Source of the DNA: Halopelagius longus
Lineage (GTDB): Archaea; Halobacteriota; Halobacteria; Halobacteriales; Haloferacaceae
NCBI RefSeq assembly: GCF_900100875.1
Contig: NZ_FNKQ01000001.1
Location: forward strand, 868,001 to 932,000
Direction: 5' to 3'
Length of the DNA stretch: 64,000 nt
Of the stretch, positions 50,941-59,889 are shown piece after piece. Position 1 is the stretch's first letter; the number at the start of each line of letters is the position of its first letter. A program made the translations under genes and the position numbers. The notes beneath the pieces were generated by a model. That model had not been told where the DNA came from, did no database searches, and was given only the letters and a program-made list of their open reading frames with translations.

Positions 50941-52603
50941 GACGCCGAGCGAACACTACGAAGCCGTCGTCGTCGGCGCGGGGCCGGGCGGGGCCGCCGC
51001 CGCCGCGGCACTCGCGAACTACGGCGTCGAGACGTTGGTGCTCGAACGCGGCGTCGAGGCGGGGTCGAAGAACGTCTCCGGCGGCCTCATCTACGCCGAG
51101 GAGTCCGCGCCGTACACGATAGACGACCTGTTCGAGGGGTTCCGCGAGGAGGCGACCGAACGCCCCGTCACGCGCTACTACATCCACAACGTCGCCGGCG
51201 AGACGGTGGAGACGTTCGACATCACCTCGCTTCACGACCACGACACCGAGTGGTGCGACTCCGTCCTCCGGCGGAAGATGGACTCGTGGCTCGAAGACCG
51301 GGTCCACGAGATGACCCGGGAGACGGGCGGCGGCCTGTTGACCGACGTGCGCGTGAACGGACTGCTCCGGGAGGACGGCGAGATAGTCGGCGTCACCTGC
51401 GACGAACTCGACCCGATACGCGCCGACGTGGTCATCGCCGCCGACGGGGTGAACTCCGAACTCGCCCGCGACGCCGGGTTGATGGACTGGGAGGAGCCCG
51501 AAGAGTGGTACCAAGGCGTCAAGGCCGTCGTCGATATGCCCGAAGACGCCGTCGAGGACCGCTTCGCCGTCAAGCGGGACACCGGCGTGGCGCACCTGTT
51601 CTCGGGTGACCTGTTCGACGGCGTCCGCGGCGGCGGGTTCCTCTATACGAACCGCGATAGCCTCTCCGTCGGGACGGTGTTTCACCTCGACAGCCTCGTC
51701 GCCCGCGAGGCGGAACCGCACGAACTCCTCGATTCCCTGCTGACGCACCCCTTGCTGGCGAAGTGGTTGGGCGGTGACTACCGCGAACGCGAGTACAGCG
51801 CGAAACTCGTCCCCGACTCGAAGAAGGTGGCCCTGCGGGAACCCCACCGGGGGAGACTCCTCCTCGTCGGCGACGCGGCGGGGCAGATGCAGGCGCAGGG
51901 GCCCATCATCAAAGGGATGAACCACGCCGTCACCGCCGGCGCACTCGCGGGCGAGGCGTTCGGGAAGGCGAAGGCCGGCGGGAAGCCCGAACTCGCCGGG
52001 AAGCTGTACGCGAAGAAACTCCGCGACGAGGGCGTGATGGCGAAACTCCGCCCCCGAGGGTACGACGCCGTCCGACGCATCGGCGAACGCGAACGCGCGA
52101 CCGAACTGCTGGACGGCGTGCTCACCTCGTCCGTCGGTCGGTTGGGCGTGCGGGCGTTGTCCGGGCGACTCGAAGGACTGTACGCGTCGCCGACGCTCTC
52201 GACGCTCATTCCGGACACCCGGACGCCGTACGTCACCCTCCCGACGGTCATCGCCGAGGAGTTGGGGACGCGCGTCACGGACAGGAACCGAATCGCCCCG
52301 CCGAGCCTCGAAGAGCGAATCGGGGAACTGACGTACGACACCGACGTGGGGAACCCTCACATCGAACTCCGCGATAACTCCTACGAGGCCAGCGGAGACG
52401 CCGTGACGGCCTGTCCGGTCAGCGCCGAGGACTTCGGCGGCGGCTGTTACCGCGAGGAGGTGATTCGGACGAACGGCGACGAGGAACGCGTCGTCAGCCT
52501 CGACACCCAACCCTGCGTCGAGTGCGGCACCTGCGCCGTCGTCGCCGACACGGAGTGGACGCACCCCGCCGGCGGCAAGGGCGTCCTGTTCGAGGAGGGC
52601 TGA
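50933..52603 (+). CDS. fixC: ETF-quinone oxidoreductase-type FAD protein with fused FixX domain
   Basis: The 556-residue protein starts MSETPSEHYEAVVVGAGPGGAAAAAAL, an FAD-binding Rossmann fold, and carries DGVNSELARDAG, GDAAGQMQAQGPIIKGMNHAV of FixC. After about residue 475 comes a ferredoxin-like FixX domain (TACPVSAEDFGGGC...DTQPCVECGTCAVV), with cysteines for one Fe-S cluster. It passes electrons from ETF to quinone at the membrane. The 8-base overlap with fixB indicates coupling. Fusion of FixC and FixX in one chain is known in some archaea. Confidence 0.92.
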   Translation: MSETPSEHYEAVVVGAGPGGAAAAAALANYGVETLVLERGVEAGSKNVSGGLIYAEESAPYTIDDLFEGFREEATERPVTRYYIHNVAGETVETFDITSLHDHDTEWCDSVLRRKMDSWLEDRVHEMTRETGGGLLTDVRVNGLLREDGEIVGVTCDELDPIRADVVIAADGVNSELARDAGLMDWEEPEEWYQGVKAVVDMPEDAVEDRFAVKRDTGVAHLFSGDLFDGVRGGGFLYTNRDSLSVGTVFHLDSLVAREAEPHELLDSLLTHPLLAKWLGGDYREREYSAKLVPDSKKVALREPHRGRLLLVGDAAGQMQAQGPIIKGMNHAVTAGALAGEAFGKAKAGGKPELAGKLYAKKLRDEGVMAKLRPRGYDAVRRIGERERATELLDGVLTSSVGRLGVRALSGRLEGLYASPTLSTLIPDTRTPYVTLPTVIAEELGTRVTDRNRIAPPSLEERIGELTYDTDVGNPHIELRDNSYEASGDAVTACPVSAEDFGGGCYREEVIRTNGDEERVVSLDTQPCVECGTCAVVADTEWTHPAGGKGVLFEEG

Positions 52604-52607
52604 GCCG

Positions 52608-53021
52608 ATGCCGACGGACGACGGACCCGACGCGTCGGGGGCGGCGGAGTCGCCCGAGGCGTCGCCGTTCGCCGGGCGAATCCGCGAACTCGCCGCGGAA
52701 GCCCGACGCGCACGGGAGGCGTTCGACCCGCCCGGAGACGGTCAGCGGTCCGAACGGGCGCTCGAGTGCGCCAGAGACGGCGTCGGACCGGTCGTCGCCG
52801 TCTACGTCGAGGCGCGGACGGCGGCGCGGCCCGTCGCGTTCTCCGCCGAGGAGCACCGACTGCTCCGCCGAGCGCTGAACGACTGGCTCGGCCTCTACGC
52901 GCGGTGTCACGGCGTCGAACTCGACGCCGACTTCTCCGTGCGGGCGGCGGCGGAACTGCTCGTCGAGACGCGCGACGCGCGGGACACCGCCCGACTACTC
53001 ACGCGCGTCCCGGAGCGGTAG
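52608..53021 (+). CDS. Conserved-looking small protein downstream of fixC, unknown
   Basis: The 137-residue protein starts 4 bases after the fixC stop codon and should be translated from the same mRNA. It is acidic at the N-terminus and then mostly helical (FAGRIRELAAEARRAREAF, AEEHRLLRRALNDWLGLYARCHG, RAAAELLVETRDARDTARLL). No domain was recognised. Its place in the ETF operon suggests an accessory role, such as assembly or regulation, but nothing in the sequence proves that. Confidence 0.6.
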   Translation: MPTDDGPDASGAAESPEASPFAGRIRELAAEARRAREAFDPPGDGQRSERALECARDGVGPVVAVYVEARTAARPVAFSAEEHRLLRRALNDWLGLYARCHGVELDADFSVRAAAELLVETRDARDTARLLTRVPER

Positions 53022-53095
53022 CGAGCCGTCCGCTCCGGGCGAAATTCACACCTTAACGAATAAATGTTATGGTTCGCTGTGTGGTATTTGATGGC

Positions 53096-53833
53096 ATGGA
53101 AGTAACGGAGGCGCTGAACTTCGACCACGGGGACCGCAAAGACATCTACGAGTACATCGAAAGCCACGGAATCGTCCGCGAGGAGGACCTGCGGCGGAGC
53201 CTCAACTTCGAACCGGGTGCGTTGGGCGCGCACCTGACCGTCCTCCGGCGCGACGGCTACGTCCGGAAGGTAGACGACAAACTCGAAGTCGCCTACCAGC
53301 GAGACGACGCCGAAACCCACGAGGCCGACGACGGCACGGAGTACACCATCCGGATGGCCCAAGAGGTGGACTTAGACAGTCTCGTGGACGCGATCCGCGA
53401 GGTGGCCGAGGAGGGGACGTACATCGAAGCGGAGACGGTGGCCGACGTGGTGGACCACGAGGAGGTCATCATCCGCCACAACGACGTGCGCTCGCGGATG
53501 TTCTTCGTCGCCACCGTGGGCGACGAACTCGTCGGGTGGGTCCACCTGGACTTACCGGAGACGACCAAACTCAGCCACACCGCCGTCCTCACCGTCGGCG
53601 TGCGCTCGGAGCACCGCGGGTCCGGTATCGGCTCGGCCCTCCTCGAACGCGGCATCCGCTGGGCGCGAGAACACGAGTTCGAGAAACTGTACAACAGCGT
53701 TCCCGCGACGAACGAGGAGGCCATCGACTTCCTCGCGTCCCACGACTGGGAGACGGAGGCTGTGCGGGAGGGCCACTACAAGATAGACGGCGAGTACGTC
53801 GACGAGGTGATGATGGCGGTCGAACTGCGCTGA
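53096..53833 (+). CDS. Fusion of winged-helix domain and GNAT acetyltransferase
   Basis: The 245-residue protein has an N-terminal helix-turn-helix domain (about residues 10-65; DHGDRKDIYEYIESHG, EEDLRRSLNFEPGALGAHLTVLRRDGYV) joined to a GNAT domain (about residues 85-240) with motif A LTVGVRSEHRGSGIGSALLERGI and motif B NEEAIDFLASHDW. The combination suggests a regulator that acetylates itself or a neighbour, or senses acetyl-CoA. The ATG at 53096 is preferred over 53069, which is too close to the TATA-like AATAAATG at about 53058-53065. Confidence 0.85.
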   Translation: MEVTEALNFDHGDRKDIYEYIESHGIVREEDLRRSLNFEPGALGAHLTVLRRDGYVRKVDDKLEVAYQRDDAETHEADDGTEYTIRMAQEVDLDSLVDAIREVAEEGTYIEAETVADVVDHEEVIIRHNDVRSRMFFVATVGDELVGWVHLDLPETTKLSHTAVLTVGVRSEHRGSGIGSALLERGIRWAREHEFEKLYNSVPATNEEAIDFLASHDWETEAVREGHYKIDGEYVDEVMMAVELR

Positions 53834-53837
53834 GACC

Positions 53838-54002
53838 CTACCGCCACGTCTCCTCCGCGCCGTCCAACGGTTCGGCGACCACGCCGTCGCGTTGGACTAA
53901 CGCCCGCCCGTGGGCCGCACAAACGTCCCTGTCCTCGTCCCACGGGACGTACAACCTGACGGACGCCTCGTTCTCGCAGCCGGGTTCGCTGCACGTCGCC
54001 AT
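53838..54002 (-). CDS. 54-residue cysteine/histidine protein, probable zinc binder
   Basis: The frame starts ATG at 54002 and encodes MATCSEPGCENEASVRLYVP..., with two Cys-x4-Cys-type residues (TCSEPGC) and a later VCAAHG, i.e. CxxxxC and CxxH that can bind one zinc. It is easily missed because of its size. The gene follows tmcA by 57 bases in the same direction, so it may be in that transcript. Haloarchaea carry many such mini zinc proteins of unknown function. Confidence 0.7.
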   Translation of the reverse strand: MATCSEPGCENEASVRLYVPWDEDRDVCAAHGRALVQRDGVVAEPLDGAEETWR

Positions 54003-54059
54003 GGAGGCGACTACGACGCCGAGACGCTTCGGTGTACCGTCCGACCCGACGAAATCGGC

Positions 54060-56366
54060 TCAGTCGGTGAACCGCGCGCGCTCCTCGCGGGCGCTCTCGG
54101 GGCCGTACTCGTCCACGAGCGGTTTGTACGCGTCGCCGAGCGCTCGCATGCACTGCCCCTGCGAGACGTAGCCGAGTTCCTCGGAGACGGGCGTCCACGG
54201 GCGGCCCTGCAGGACCTTCCGGACGAGCAGTCGCTCCTCGCGGGCGTCGAGTTCGACCCGGTCCGGAGAGAGGAGGTGCGCGAGTGCGAGTCGCCGGAAC
54301 GCCTCGGGCGCGGCGCTGTAGATGCCGGGACCGTACGACGCCCCGACGACGACGCGCCACTCGCGGTCCGACAGCGACGGGGAGACGTCCGCCTCGCAGG
54401 CGCGAAGCGCCGCCCGCGCCACGTCGGGCTCTACGTCCCGCAGGGGGTCCGAGAGGACGGCGACGATTCGGTCGATGAAGTACGAGGCGTGCCTGTCGCG
54501 GAGGGCTTCACCCGCCTCCGAGAGGGGAAGGAGCATGAGCGCGGAGTACTCGCCGCTGGTGTCGTTTCTCGTCGTCGAGAGGTGGACCGTCGAGTAGCCG
54601 TTCGCCGCCCAAAAGGAGAGCAGTTCCGGCGTCGCGCCGTAGCCGACGCCGAGGTAGTCCGCCCGCCCCGCGAACTCCCGCCGCACCGCCGTCAGCAGTC
54701 GCGAGCCGAGTCCGCGGGAGCGAACGGCGTGGTGGGTGGCGATGCGCATCACGCGGTAGCCGACGGGCACGCCCGCCTCCTCGTCGCGGAGTTGGCTGGT
54801 GAACACGTCCGGGAGCATGTTCCCGCGGACGCGAGCGCCCTCGTACATCGCTCGGCGCGTCTCCGCGTCCAACCCGCCCTCGCGGGCGAGGAGGGCGACG
54901 CTGACGACGTGGCCCTCGTGGCAGAGTGCGCGGAGTTCGAGGTTCGGCGCGTCCAACAGGCGCGCCAAGTCGTTCGGCTCCGTCCGGTAGTGCGCGAACA
55001 CGAGGAGGCCGAACGCCTCCGACAGCAGGTGGTCGTCCGCGAGGAGTTCTTCGGGGGAGACGGCGCGGTACTCGACTGTTTCTGGCGTCGCGTCCTCGAC
55101 GAGTGGGTCCACCGGCGGGCGCGCGTCGAGGAGGAGCGCGCGGAACGCCCACGTCTCCACCGGGTCGCCCCGGGCGTAGCGAATCGGCTCGTCCAAGGCG
55201 GCGTCGGTGACGGTGAAGTCGCTCTCGGCCAGTCTGTCGCGGAAGCGAACCGAGAAGCCCCGCCCCGCGCCCTCGTAGCCGTGCACGGTGGTGAAAAAGC
55301 CCGCCGCGGGCGCGTCGAGGAACGACGAGAGGAGGCGCACGGGGAGCGCCGCCGCCTCGTCCACGAGGACGGCGTCCGGGTCGTCCGGGAGCGTCGCCGC
55401 CGTCGGGGGGTCCGAAAAGCGGACGCGCCCGCCCTCCGCGCCCGCCTCCGCGTTCGCCCGCAGGACGTGACGCTCCTCGTCGTGATCGCCGGACTGCGTC
55501 TGGCGGCCCGCCGAGGTTCTCTCGGCGGAGTCGGCGAGTGCGCCGAGGTCCGACAGGAGCGTCTCCGCGCGGACGAACACCTCCTCGGCGCTCCGGTACG
55601 ACGGCGCGGTCACCAGCACGTCGCGCCCCTCGGCGGCGAGGGAGGCGGCGGCTAACCCGGCGGCGGCGGACTTCCCCCGCCCGCGGTCCGCCTCGACGAC
55701 CACCGCCTCGCCCGGGTCGGCGAGGCGTTCCAAGGAGCGGAGCGTCCGCGATTGGTCCCCGGTCAGGCAGGACTCGTAGGCGAGGCGGGGGAAGCGACGC
55801 TCGCGTTCGCGCGGAACCGACGGCGACCGGTCGCCAACGTCGGGCGGCGACGGGGCCGACCCGTCGCGTTCGACGACGCCCTCGTCTACGTTCGCTATCG
55901 CCACGCCGGGGTGGTCTCGGAGCGTCGAGACGAGGCGTTCGCGGAACCGGCCGGTCACGTCCGAGACGGAGAACGGCGGGACGGCGAGCGATTCGTCGAA
56001 CGACCCCGTTCGGGCGGGCCACTCGTCGAGGGGCGGCGTCAGGAGGACGAACAGGCCGCCGCCGTCCACCGCGCCGACGAGTCGGCCGACGACGTTCGGC
56101 GAGAACTCCTCGTGGGCGTCGCAGACGACGGCGGTTCGCGTCGAACCGAGGAGTTCGCCCGCGCGCTTGGGGTGTAGACGCTCGAAGCGAAACCCCTCTC
56201 GGGCGGTGACGATAGTCGTCTCGTCGTCCGGAACGTCGGCCCCGTCGAGAACGTCGAAGGCGGCGTCGATGCAGGCGTCCCTGTCGCCCGCGAGGACGAC
56301 CAGTCGTCGGTGGTTCGCCCGCGTCGCCGCCGCCCGTACCTCGGCGGCGAGGGCGGCGATATCCAT
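54060..56366 (-). CDS. tmcA: tRNA(Met) cytidine acetyltransferase TmcA
   Basis: The 768-residue protein has a helicase-like ATPase module with Walker A EADRGRGKSAAAG and Walker B DAVLVDEAAALP, followed by a GNAT domain with YRVMRIATHHAVRSRGLGSRLL. A C-terminal tRNA-binding region ends with VSEELGYVSQGQCMRALGDAYKPL. Bacterial TmcA makes ac4C at the wobble position of elongator tRNA(Met), and archaeal homologues also acetylate other RNAs. The N-terminal 130 residues form the usual DUF1726-like domain (GSTRTAVVCDAHEEF). The start is the ATG at 56366. Confidence 0.93.
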   Translation of the reverse strand: MDIAALAAEVRAAATRANHRRLVVLAGDRDACIDAAFDVLDGADVPDDETTIVTAREGFRFERLHPKRAGELLGSTRTAVVCDAHEEFSPNVVGRLVGAVDGGGLFVLLTPPLDEWPARTGSFDESLAVPPFSVSDVTGRFRERLVSTLRDHPGVAIANVDEGVVERDGSAPSPPDVGDRSPSVPRERERRFPRLAYESCLTGDQSRTLRSLERLADPGEAVVVEADRGRGKSAAAGLAAASLAAEGRDVLVTAPSYRSAEEVFVRAETLLSDLGALADSAERTSAGRQTQSGDHDEERHVLRANAEAGAEGGRVRFSDPPTAATLPDDPDAVLVDEAAALPVRLLSSFLDAPAAGFFTTVHGYEGAGRGFSVRFRDRLAESDFTVTDAALDEPIRYARGDPVETWAFRALLLDARPPVDPLVEDATPETVEYRAVSPEELLADDHLLSEAFGLLVFAHYRTEPNDLARLLDAPNLELRALCHEGHVVSVALLAREGGLDAETRRAMYEGARVRGNMLPDVFTSQLRDEEAGVPVGYRVMRIATHHAVRSRGLGSRLLTAVRREFAGRADYLGVGYGATPELLSFWAANGYSTVHLSTTRNDTSGEYSALMLLPLSEAGEALRDRHASYFIDRIVAVLSDPLRDVEPDVARAALRACEADVSPSLSDREWRVVVGASYGPGIYSAAPEAFRRLALAHLLSPDRVELDAREERLLVRKVLQGRPWTPVSEELGYVSQGQCMRALGDAYKPLVDEYGPESAREERARFTD

Positions 56367-56716
56367 GCCCCGCGGTTGTCTGTGACCACGTAAGGCCGTT
56401 CCGTTCTCTCCCGTCGGGCGTCTCGACGTCCGCGTCCGGCGGTCGGGTCGCCAACCGCCCCCTCTTTACGGGAGCCTCGGACACGTCATCGCTCGTGTGA
56501 AATCGCGGCGACGCGACGGACGGTATCGACCGAAATAGCGCATGCGGCCGAATAACACGGCAGGCGAGCATTGAAAGCGCTTTTATGGGGTCCGACGCTA
56601 TCGAGGTGTACAGCCTGCCCGGGGTTGATGATTCTCCCCGCCGTCAGGGAAGACCGCGACCAATGTGGTCGGCCGGCGGGGCAGTCGAGCCCGCGAGCAG
56701 GATAGGTGAACAACCC
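56367..56716. other. Divergent intergenic region of tmcA and L7Ae, with the L7Ae leader
   Basis: The 350 bases lie between tmcA (minus) and the L7Ae gene (plus). The plus-strand TATA-like GCTTTTATGG at about 56579-56588 predicts a start near 56608, so L7Ae has a leader of about 108 bases. The first 200 bases show no gene and no clear tmcA promoter. Confidence 0.5.
56608..56716 (+). promoter_or_regulatory. L7Ae leader with box-C-like motif and stem next to the start codon
   Basis: The leader has GGGTTG (56622-56627) complementary to CAACCC (56711-56716), which directly precedes the ATG. TGATGA, the box C core, is at 56626-56631. CCCCGCCG (56636-56643) can pair with CGGCGGGG (56674-56681), excluding another stem with the upstream CGGGG. 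The Shine-Dalgarno AGGTGA (56704-56709) ends 7 bases before the ATG, within reach of the stem. L7Ae binds such kinked RNA, so autoregulation is likely but unproven. Confidence 0.5.
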
Positions 56717-57079
56717 ATGCCAGTCTACGTAGAATTTGACGTCCCAGCCGACCTCGCAGAGAACGCCCTCGAGGCGCTCGAGGTCGCCCGAGACACCGGT
56801 ACAGTGAAGAAAGGAACCAACGAGACGACCAAGTCCATCGAGCGCGGCAACGCCGAGCTCGTCCTCATCGCGGAAGACGTCTCCCCCGAGGAGATCGTCA
56901 TGCACCTGCCCGAACTCGCCGACGAGAAGGGTATCCCGTACATCTTCATCGAGACGCAGGACGAAGTCGGTCAGGCCGCCGGCCTCGAAGTCGGCTCCGC
57001 CGCCGCCGCCATCGTCAACGCCGGCGAGGCCCAAGAGCAGGTCGAGGACATCGGCGCGAAGGTCGAGGAACTCCGGTAA
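56717..57079 (+). CDS. rpl7ae: Ribosomal protein L7Ae (kink-turn binder)
   Basis: The 120-residue protein has the L7Ae/L30e fold: [39 protein letters not shown], and the VGSAAAAIV loop. It binds kink-turns in 23S rRNA, box C/D and H/ACA guide RNAs and RNase P. The ATG at 56717 has a strong AGGTGA Shine-Dalgarno upstream, unlike most genes here, which are leaderless. It is the first gene of an operon with S28e, L24e and Ndk. Confidence 0.95.
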   Translation: MPVYVEFDVPADLAENALEALEVARDTGTVKKGTNETTKSIERGNAELVLIAEDVSPEEIVMHLPELADEKGIPYIFIETQDEVGQAAGLEVGSAAAAIVNAGEAQEQVEDIGAKVEELR

Positions 57080-57085
57080 TCCACC

Positions 57086-57310
57086 ATGAGCGCAGAAGAG
57101 ACTGCCAGCGACTCGACGTCCGCCGAGGTCATCGAGATCGTTGGCAAGACCGGGATGCACGGCGAGGCCATGCAGGTCAAGTGCCGCATCCGCGAAGGCT
57201 CGAATCAGGGCCGGATCATCACGCGCAACGTGCTGGGACCCGTCCGCGAGGGCGACATCCTCCAGCTTCGTGAGACCCAGCGCGACGCCGACTCCATCGG
57301 AGGTCAGTAA
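57086..57310 (+). CDS. rps28e: Ribosomal protein S28e
   Basis: The 74-residue protein has the S28e core [41 protein letters not shown] at the C-terminal half, and an acidic Ser/Thr N-terminus. It binds the small subunit near the mRNA exit. The gene starts 6 bases after the L7Ae stop and ends 2 bases before L24e. Confidence 0.95.
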   Translation: MSAEETASDSTSAEVIEIVGKTGMHGEAMQVKCRIREGSNQGRIITRNVLGPVREGDILQLRETQRDADSIGGQ

Positions 57311-57312
57311 CA

Positions 57313-57522
57313 ATGGTCGAAAAGCGCACGTGCGACTTCAGCGGCGAAGAGATCGAGCCCGGTACGGGCACGATGTACGTGAAGAACGACGGTACCATCC
57401 TCCACTTCAAGGACTCGAAGGCCGAGAAGAACTACTTCCTCGGCCGCGAGGCCCGCGACGTGGAGTGGACCGCCGAAGGACAGGCCGCCGGCGGCCCCTC
57501 GCAGGAGAACGCTGAAGAATGA
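57313..57522 (+). CDS. rpl24e: Ribosomal protein L24e
   Basis: The 69-residue protein has the L24e opening [37 protein letters not shown]. Only one Cys of the usual zinc-binding C-x2-C is present here, so the zinc site looks lost. It belongs to the large subunit. Its last codons overlap the ndk start by 4 bases. Confidence 0.93.
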   Translation: MVEKRTCDFSGEEIEPGTGTMYVKNDGTILHFKDSKAEKNYFLGREARDVEWTAEGQAAGGPSQENAEE

Positions 57523-58001
57523 GCCACCACGACGAACGCACCTTCGTGATGGTCAAGCCCGACGGCGTCCAGCGCGGACTCGTGGGCGACATCGTCTCCC
57601 GATTCGAGGACCGCGGTCTGAAGCTCGTCGCCGGGAAGTTCATGCAGATAGACGACGAGTTGGCGCAGGAACACTACGGCGAGCACGAGGACAAGCCGTT
57701 CTTCGATGACCTCGTCGGATTCATCACGTCCGGTCCCGTCTTCGCGATGGTCTGGGAAGGCGCGGACGCGACCCGACAGGTCCGTTCGATGGTCGGCGAG
57801 ACCGACCCCGCCGAGTCCGCCCCGGGCACCATCCGCGGCGACTACGGGCTGGACCTCGGCCGCAACGTCATCCACGCCTCGGACCACGAGGACGAGGGCG
57901 CGAACGAGCGGGAAATCTCGCTGTTCTTCGACGACGACGAACTCGTCGACTACGACCGCGTCGACGAGACGTGGCTCTACGAAGACGCCGGCGACCACTA
58001 A
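57519..58001 (+). CDS. ndk: Nucleoside diphosphate kinase
   Basis: The 160-residue enzyme begins [23 protein letters not shown] and carries the active-site motif NVIHASD with the phosphorylated histidine. It equalises nucleoside triphosphate pools. It is slightly longer than the bacterial enzyme, with an acidic tail. It is the last gene of the L7Ae operon, overlapping L24e (ATGA). A TTTTCTCTTT run after the stop codon may serve as terminator. Confidence 0.96.
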   Translation: MSHHDERTFVMVKPDGVQRGLVGDIVSRFEDRGLKLVAGKFMQIDDELAQEHYGEHEDKPFFDDLVGFITSGPVFAMVWEGADATRQVRSMVGETDPAESAPGTIRGDYGLDLGRNVIHASDHEDEGANEREISLFFDDDELVDYDRVDETWLYEDAGDH

Positions 58002-58155
58002 CCCGCCCCGACGCAGTTTTCTCTTTCGTCCGGTCCGACCGTCGCATCGCTCGGAGCCGCCGGTAACCCTCTCGTCGAAGCGACCGTTCCGCCGCGCTGA
58101 CGGTCTCTCTCGGGGCAGAAAAACCGTATTCGTTTCGGGCGCAAAACGGGGTTCG

Positions 58156-58701
58156 ATGACGGAACTCGAACTGCTCTTGTGGTTCTTCGCGAGCGCTCTC
58201 CTCGCCGGCGGCGTCGCCGTCCTCCTCGTCGCGTCCGTCTTCGCCGTCGCCGCGGCGCGCCTGACGAAGGCGGTGAGTGCGATGCTCGCGCCGACGTCGA
58301 CGGCGGACCCCGCCGCGATACGCGACGTCGAGACGCACCTCGCGGACCTCCGGAACGCGCCGCGAATCGACAGCGGCGTGGTTCGCCGAGTGGTCCCGGA
58401 GGAGCGACGCGGAGCGAGCGATTCGTGGTTCGGGCGCAGGCCGGGCGTCCGGTTCGACGTCGCCCTCCCCCTCGAATCGCCCGACGACCCGGTCGCTTCG
58501 GTGTGGGTGCCGACGCCGGACCGCCTCACCGGCGAGACGGAACTCGAACGCGTCGCCGCCGCCTGCGGCGTCGAACCGTCCCGCCTCTCCGACGCCGTCG
58601 GCCGGGAACTCCCGTTGACGTACGCCGGCGACGGACAGTGGGTGATTCGGTCGCCGTCGAACGCCGCCGCCGCCGGGACTCCCGAGGCCGAACTCGCCTG
58701 A
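58156..58701 (+). CDS. Membrane-anchored protein, unknown function
   Basis: The 181-residue protein has one N-terminal membrane helix (about residues 7-36, LLLWFFASALLAGGVAVLLVASVFAVAAARL) and a soluble domain of about 140 residues with RFDVALPLESPDDP and VASVWVPTPDRLTGETELERVAAACGVEP. No family was recognised. The ATG at 58156 is the likely start, since the sequence upstream has no coding character. The domain may be cytoplasmic or external; the sequence does not decide. Confidence 0.6.
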   Translation: MTELELLLWFFASALLAGGVAVLLVASVFAVAAARLTKAVSAMLAPTSTADPAAIRDVETHLADLRNAPRIDSGVVRRVVPEERRGASDSWFGRRPGVRFDVALPLESPDDPVASVWVPTPDRLTGETELERVAAACGVEPSRLSDAVGRELPLTYAGDGQWVIRSPSNAAAAGTPEAELA

Positions 58702-58728
58702 GTCGGGGTGTCGCCCCGCCTCTCGCCG

Positions 58729-59751
58729 TCAACCCGTCCGGTGTTCTTCGACCACGTCTTCCCACGAGACGGTGCCGCGTGAAGCGATTCGCTCCGGGTG
58801 AAGCGCGTCGCTTTCGAGGGCCGAAAGCGCACTCGGGACGTTCGGGTCCAAGCCCCCGAGGACGGACGCGAGGTTGTTCGTCTCCTCCGGCGGTCGGCCG
58901 GTGTCCTCGACGGTCTGTTCCGGCGCGTCGCCCTCCTCGTCTGTGACCACGACGCGGTGCACCATGCCGAACGGTTCGTGCGGCGGGCAGTAGAGGTCGT
59001 AGACGCCCTCCTCCTCGAAGCGGTAGAGCCAGTACCCGCCGACGGGCACGATGGGCGAAGAGAGGGGTTCGGCCCCGTCGGGGACGCGGTGTTGTCGGCC
59101 GTGGCGTTCGTGGTAGGCCGTCACGCCGTGGTCGGGCGATTCCGCGCTGTACAGCACCACGTCGCCCGGACTCACCCGCAGTCCGGCCGGTTCGAAGTGG
59201 AAGCCGACAGTCTCGGCCAGCAGTTCCGCGATTTCGCGGACGGTCACCGACTCCGAGGACCCGTCGGGCAGTTGCACCTCCACGTCAGAGTCCGGATTCG
59301 ACAGTTCGCCCTCGTCTACGGACCCGTCTGCCACTGCCTCGTTGACGTTTTGGAGCGTCGTCTCCGAGAGCGCTCCCTGTCCGCCGACGGCGAGCAACAA
59401 CTGCGGGAGGTCCGTGTACATCTCGACTTCGTGGGAGGGGCGGACCGACTTCGCGAACGCCTCGAAGCAGTCCTCCGACGCCTCGCCGAGGCAGGGACTC
59501 TCCGCCGCGGAGGGGTACCCGAAGACGGGGTCGATGTCCTTCGGGTTCTGCGGCGCGACGGGTCCGTCCGACCCCTTCGAATCGTCGCCGCCGTCGCCGT
59601 GTCCGTCGCCTCCCGCCGCCGTCCCCGCACCGAGCGAAAGCGCCGTCGATGCGCCGGCGACGCGAAGCACCGTCCGCCGCGGAAATTGTCTCTTTTCCGA
59701 GCATTCCCGTGCGTCGTCCGCCGTACCGCGTTCGTCTCTCTGAGGTGGCAT
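58729..59751 (-). CDS. Tat-exported cupredoxin (halocyanin/plastocyanin-like)
   Basis: The 340-residue protein begins with a twin-arginine signal (FPRRTVLRVAGASTALSLGAG, about residues 23-43) and a Gly/Asp-rich linker. The C-terminal part has a type-1 copper site: His in PDHGVTAYH, then YDLYCPPHEPFGMVH, where Cys, His and Met are in the usual C-x2-H-x4-M spacing. The acidic middle domain (about 70-190) has no known match. It is probably an extracellular electron carrier or sensor on the membrane. No lipobox is visible. Confidence 0.82.
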   Translation of the reverse strand: MPPQRDERGTADDARECSEKRQFPRRTVLRVAGASTALSLGAGTAAGGDGHGDGGDDSKGSDGPVAPQNPKDIDPVFGYPSAAESPCLGEASEDCFEAFAKSVRPSHEVEMYTDLPQLLLAVGGQGALSETTLQNVNEAVADGSVDEGELSNPDSDVEVQLPDGSSESVTVREIAELLAETVGFHFEPAGLRVSPGDVVLYSAESPDHGVTAYHERHGRQHRVPDGAEPLSSPIVPVGGYWLYRFEEEGVYDLYCPPHEPFGMVHRVVVTDEEGDAPEQTVEDTGRPPEETNNLASVLGGLDPNVPSALSALESDALHPERIASRGTVSWEDVVEEHRTG

Positions 59752-59889
59752 CCCACGCCGAACATGATTTTTGAATCACATAACCGTACGCATGCTACCA
59801 ACTGGATGACATTCTCGCCGAGTCGTACCGTCGGGGAGGCGGCGCGGAGACGAGAGCGCAGAAAGAAAGCGACGGGCGTGCGGTTCGGG

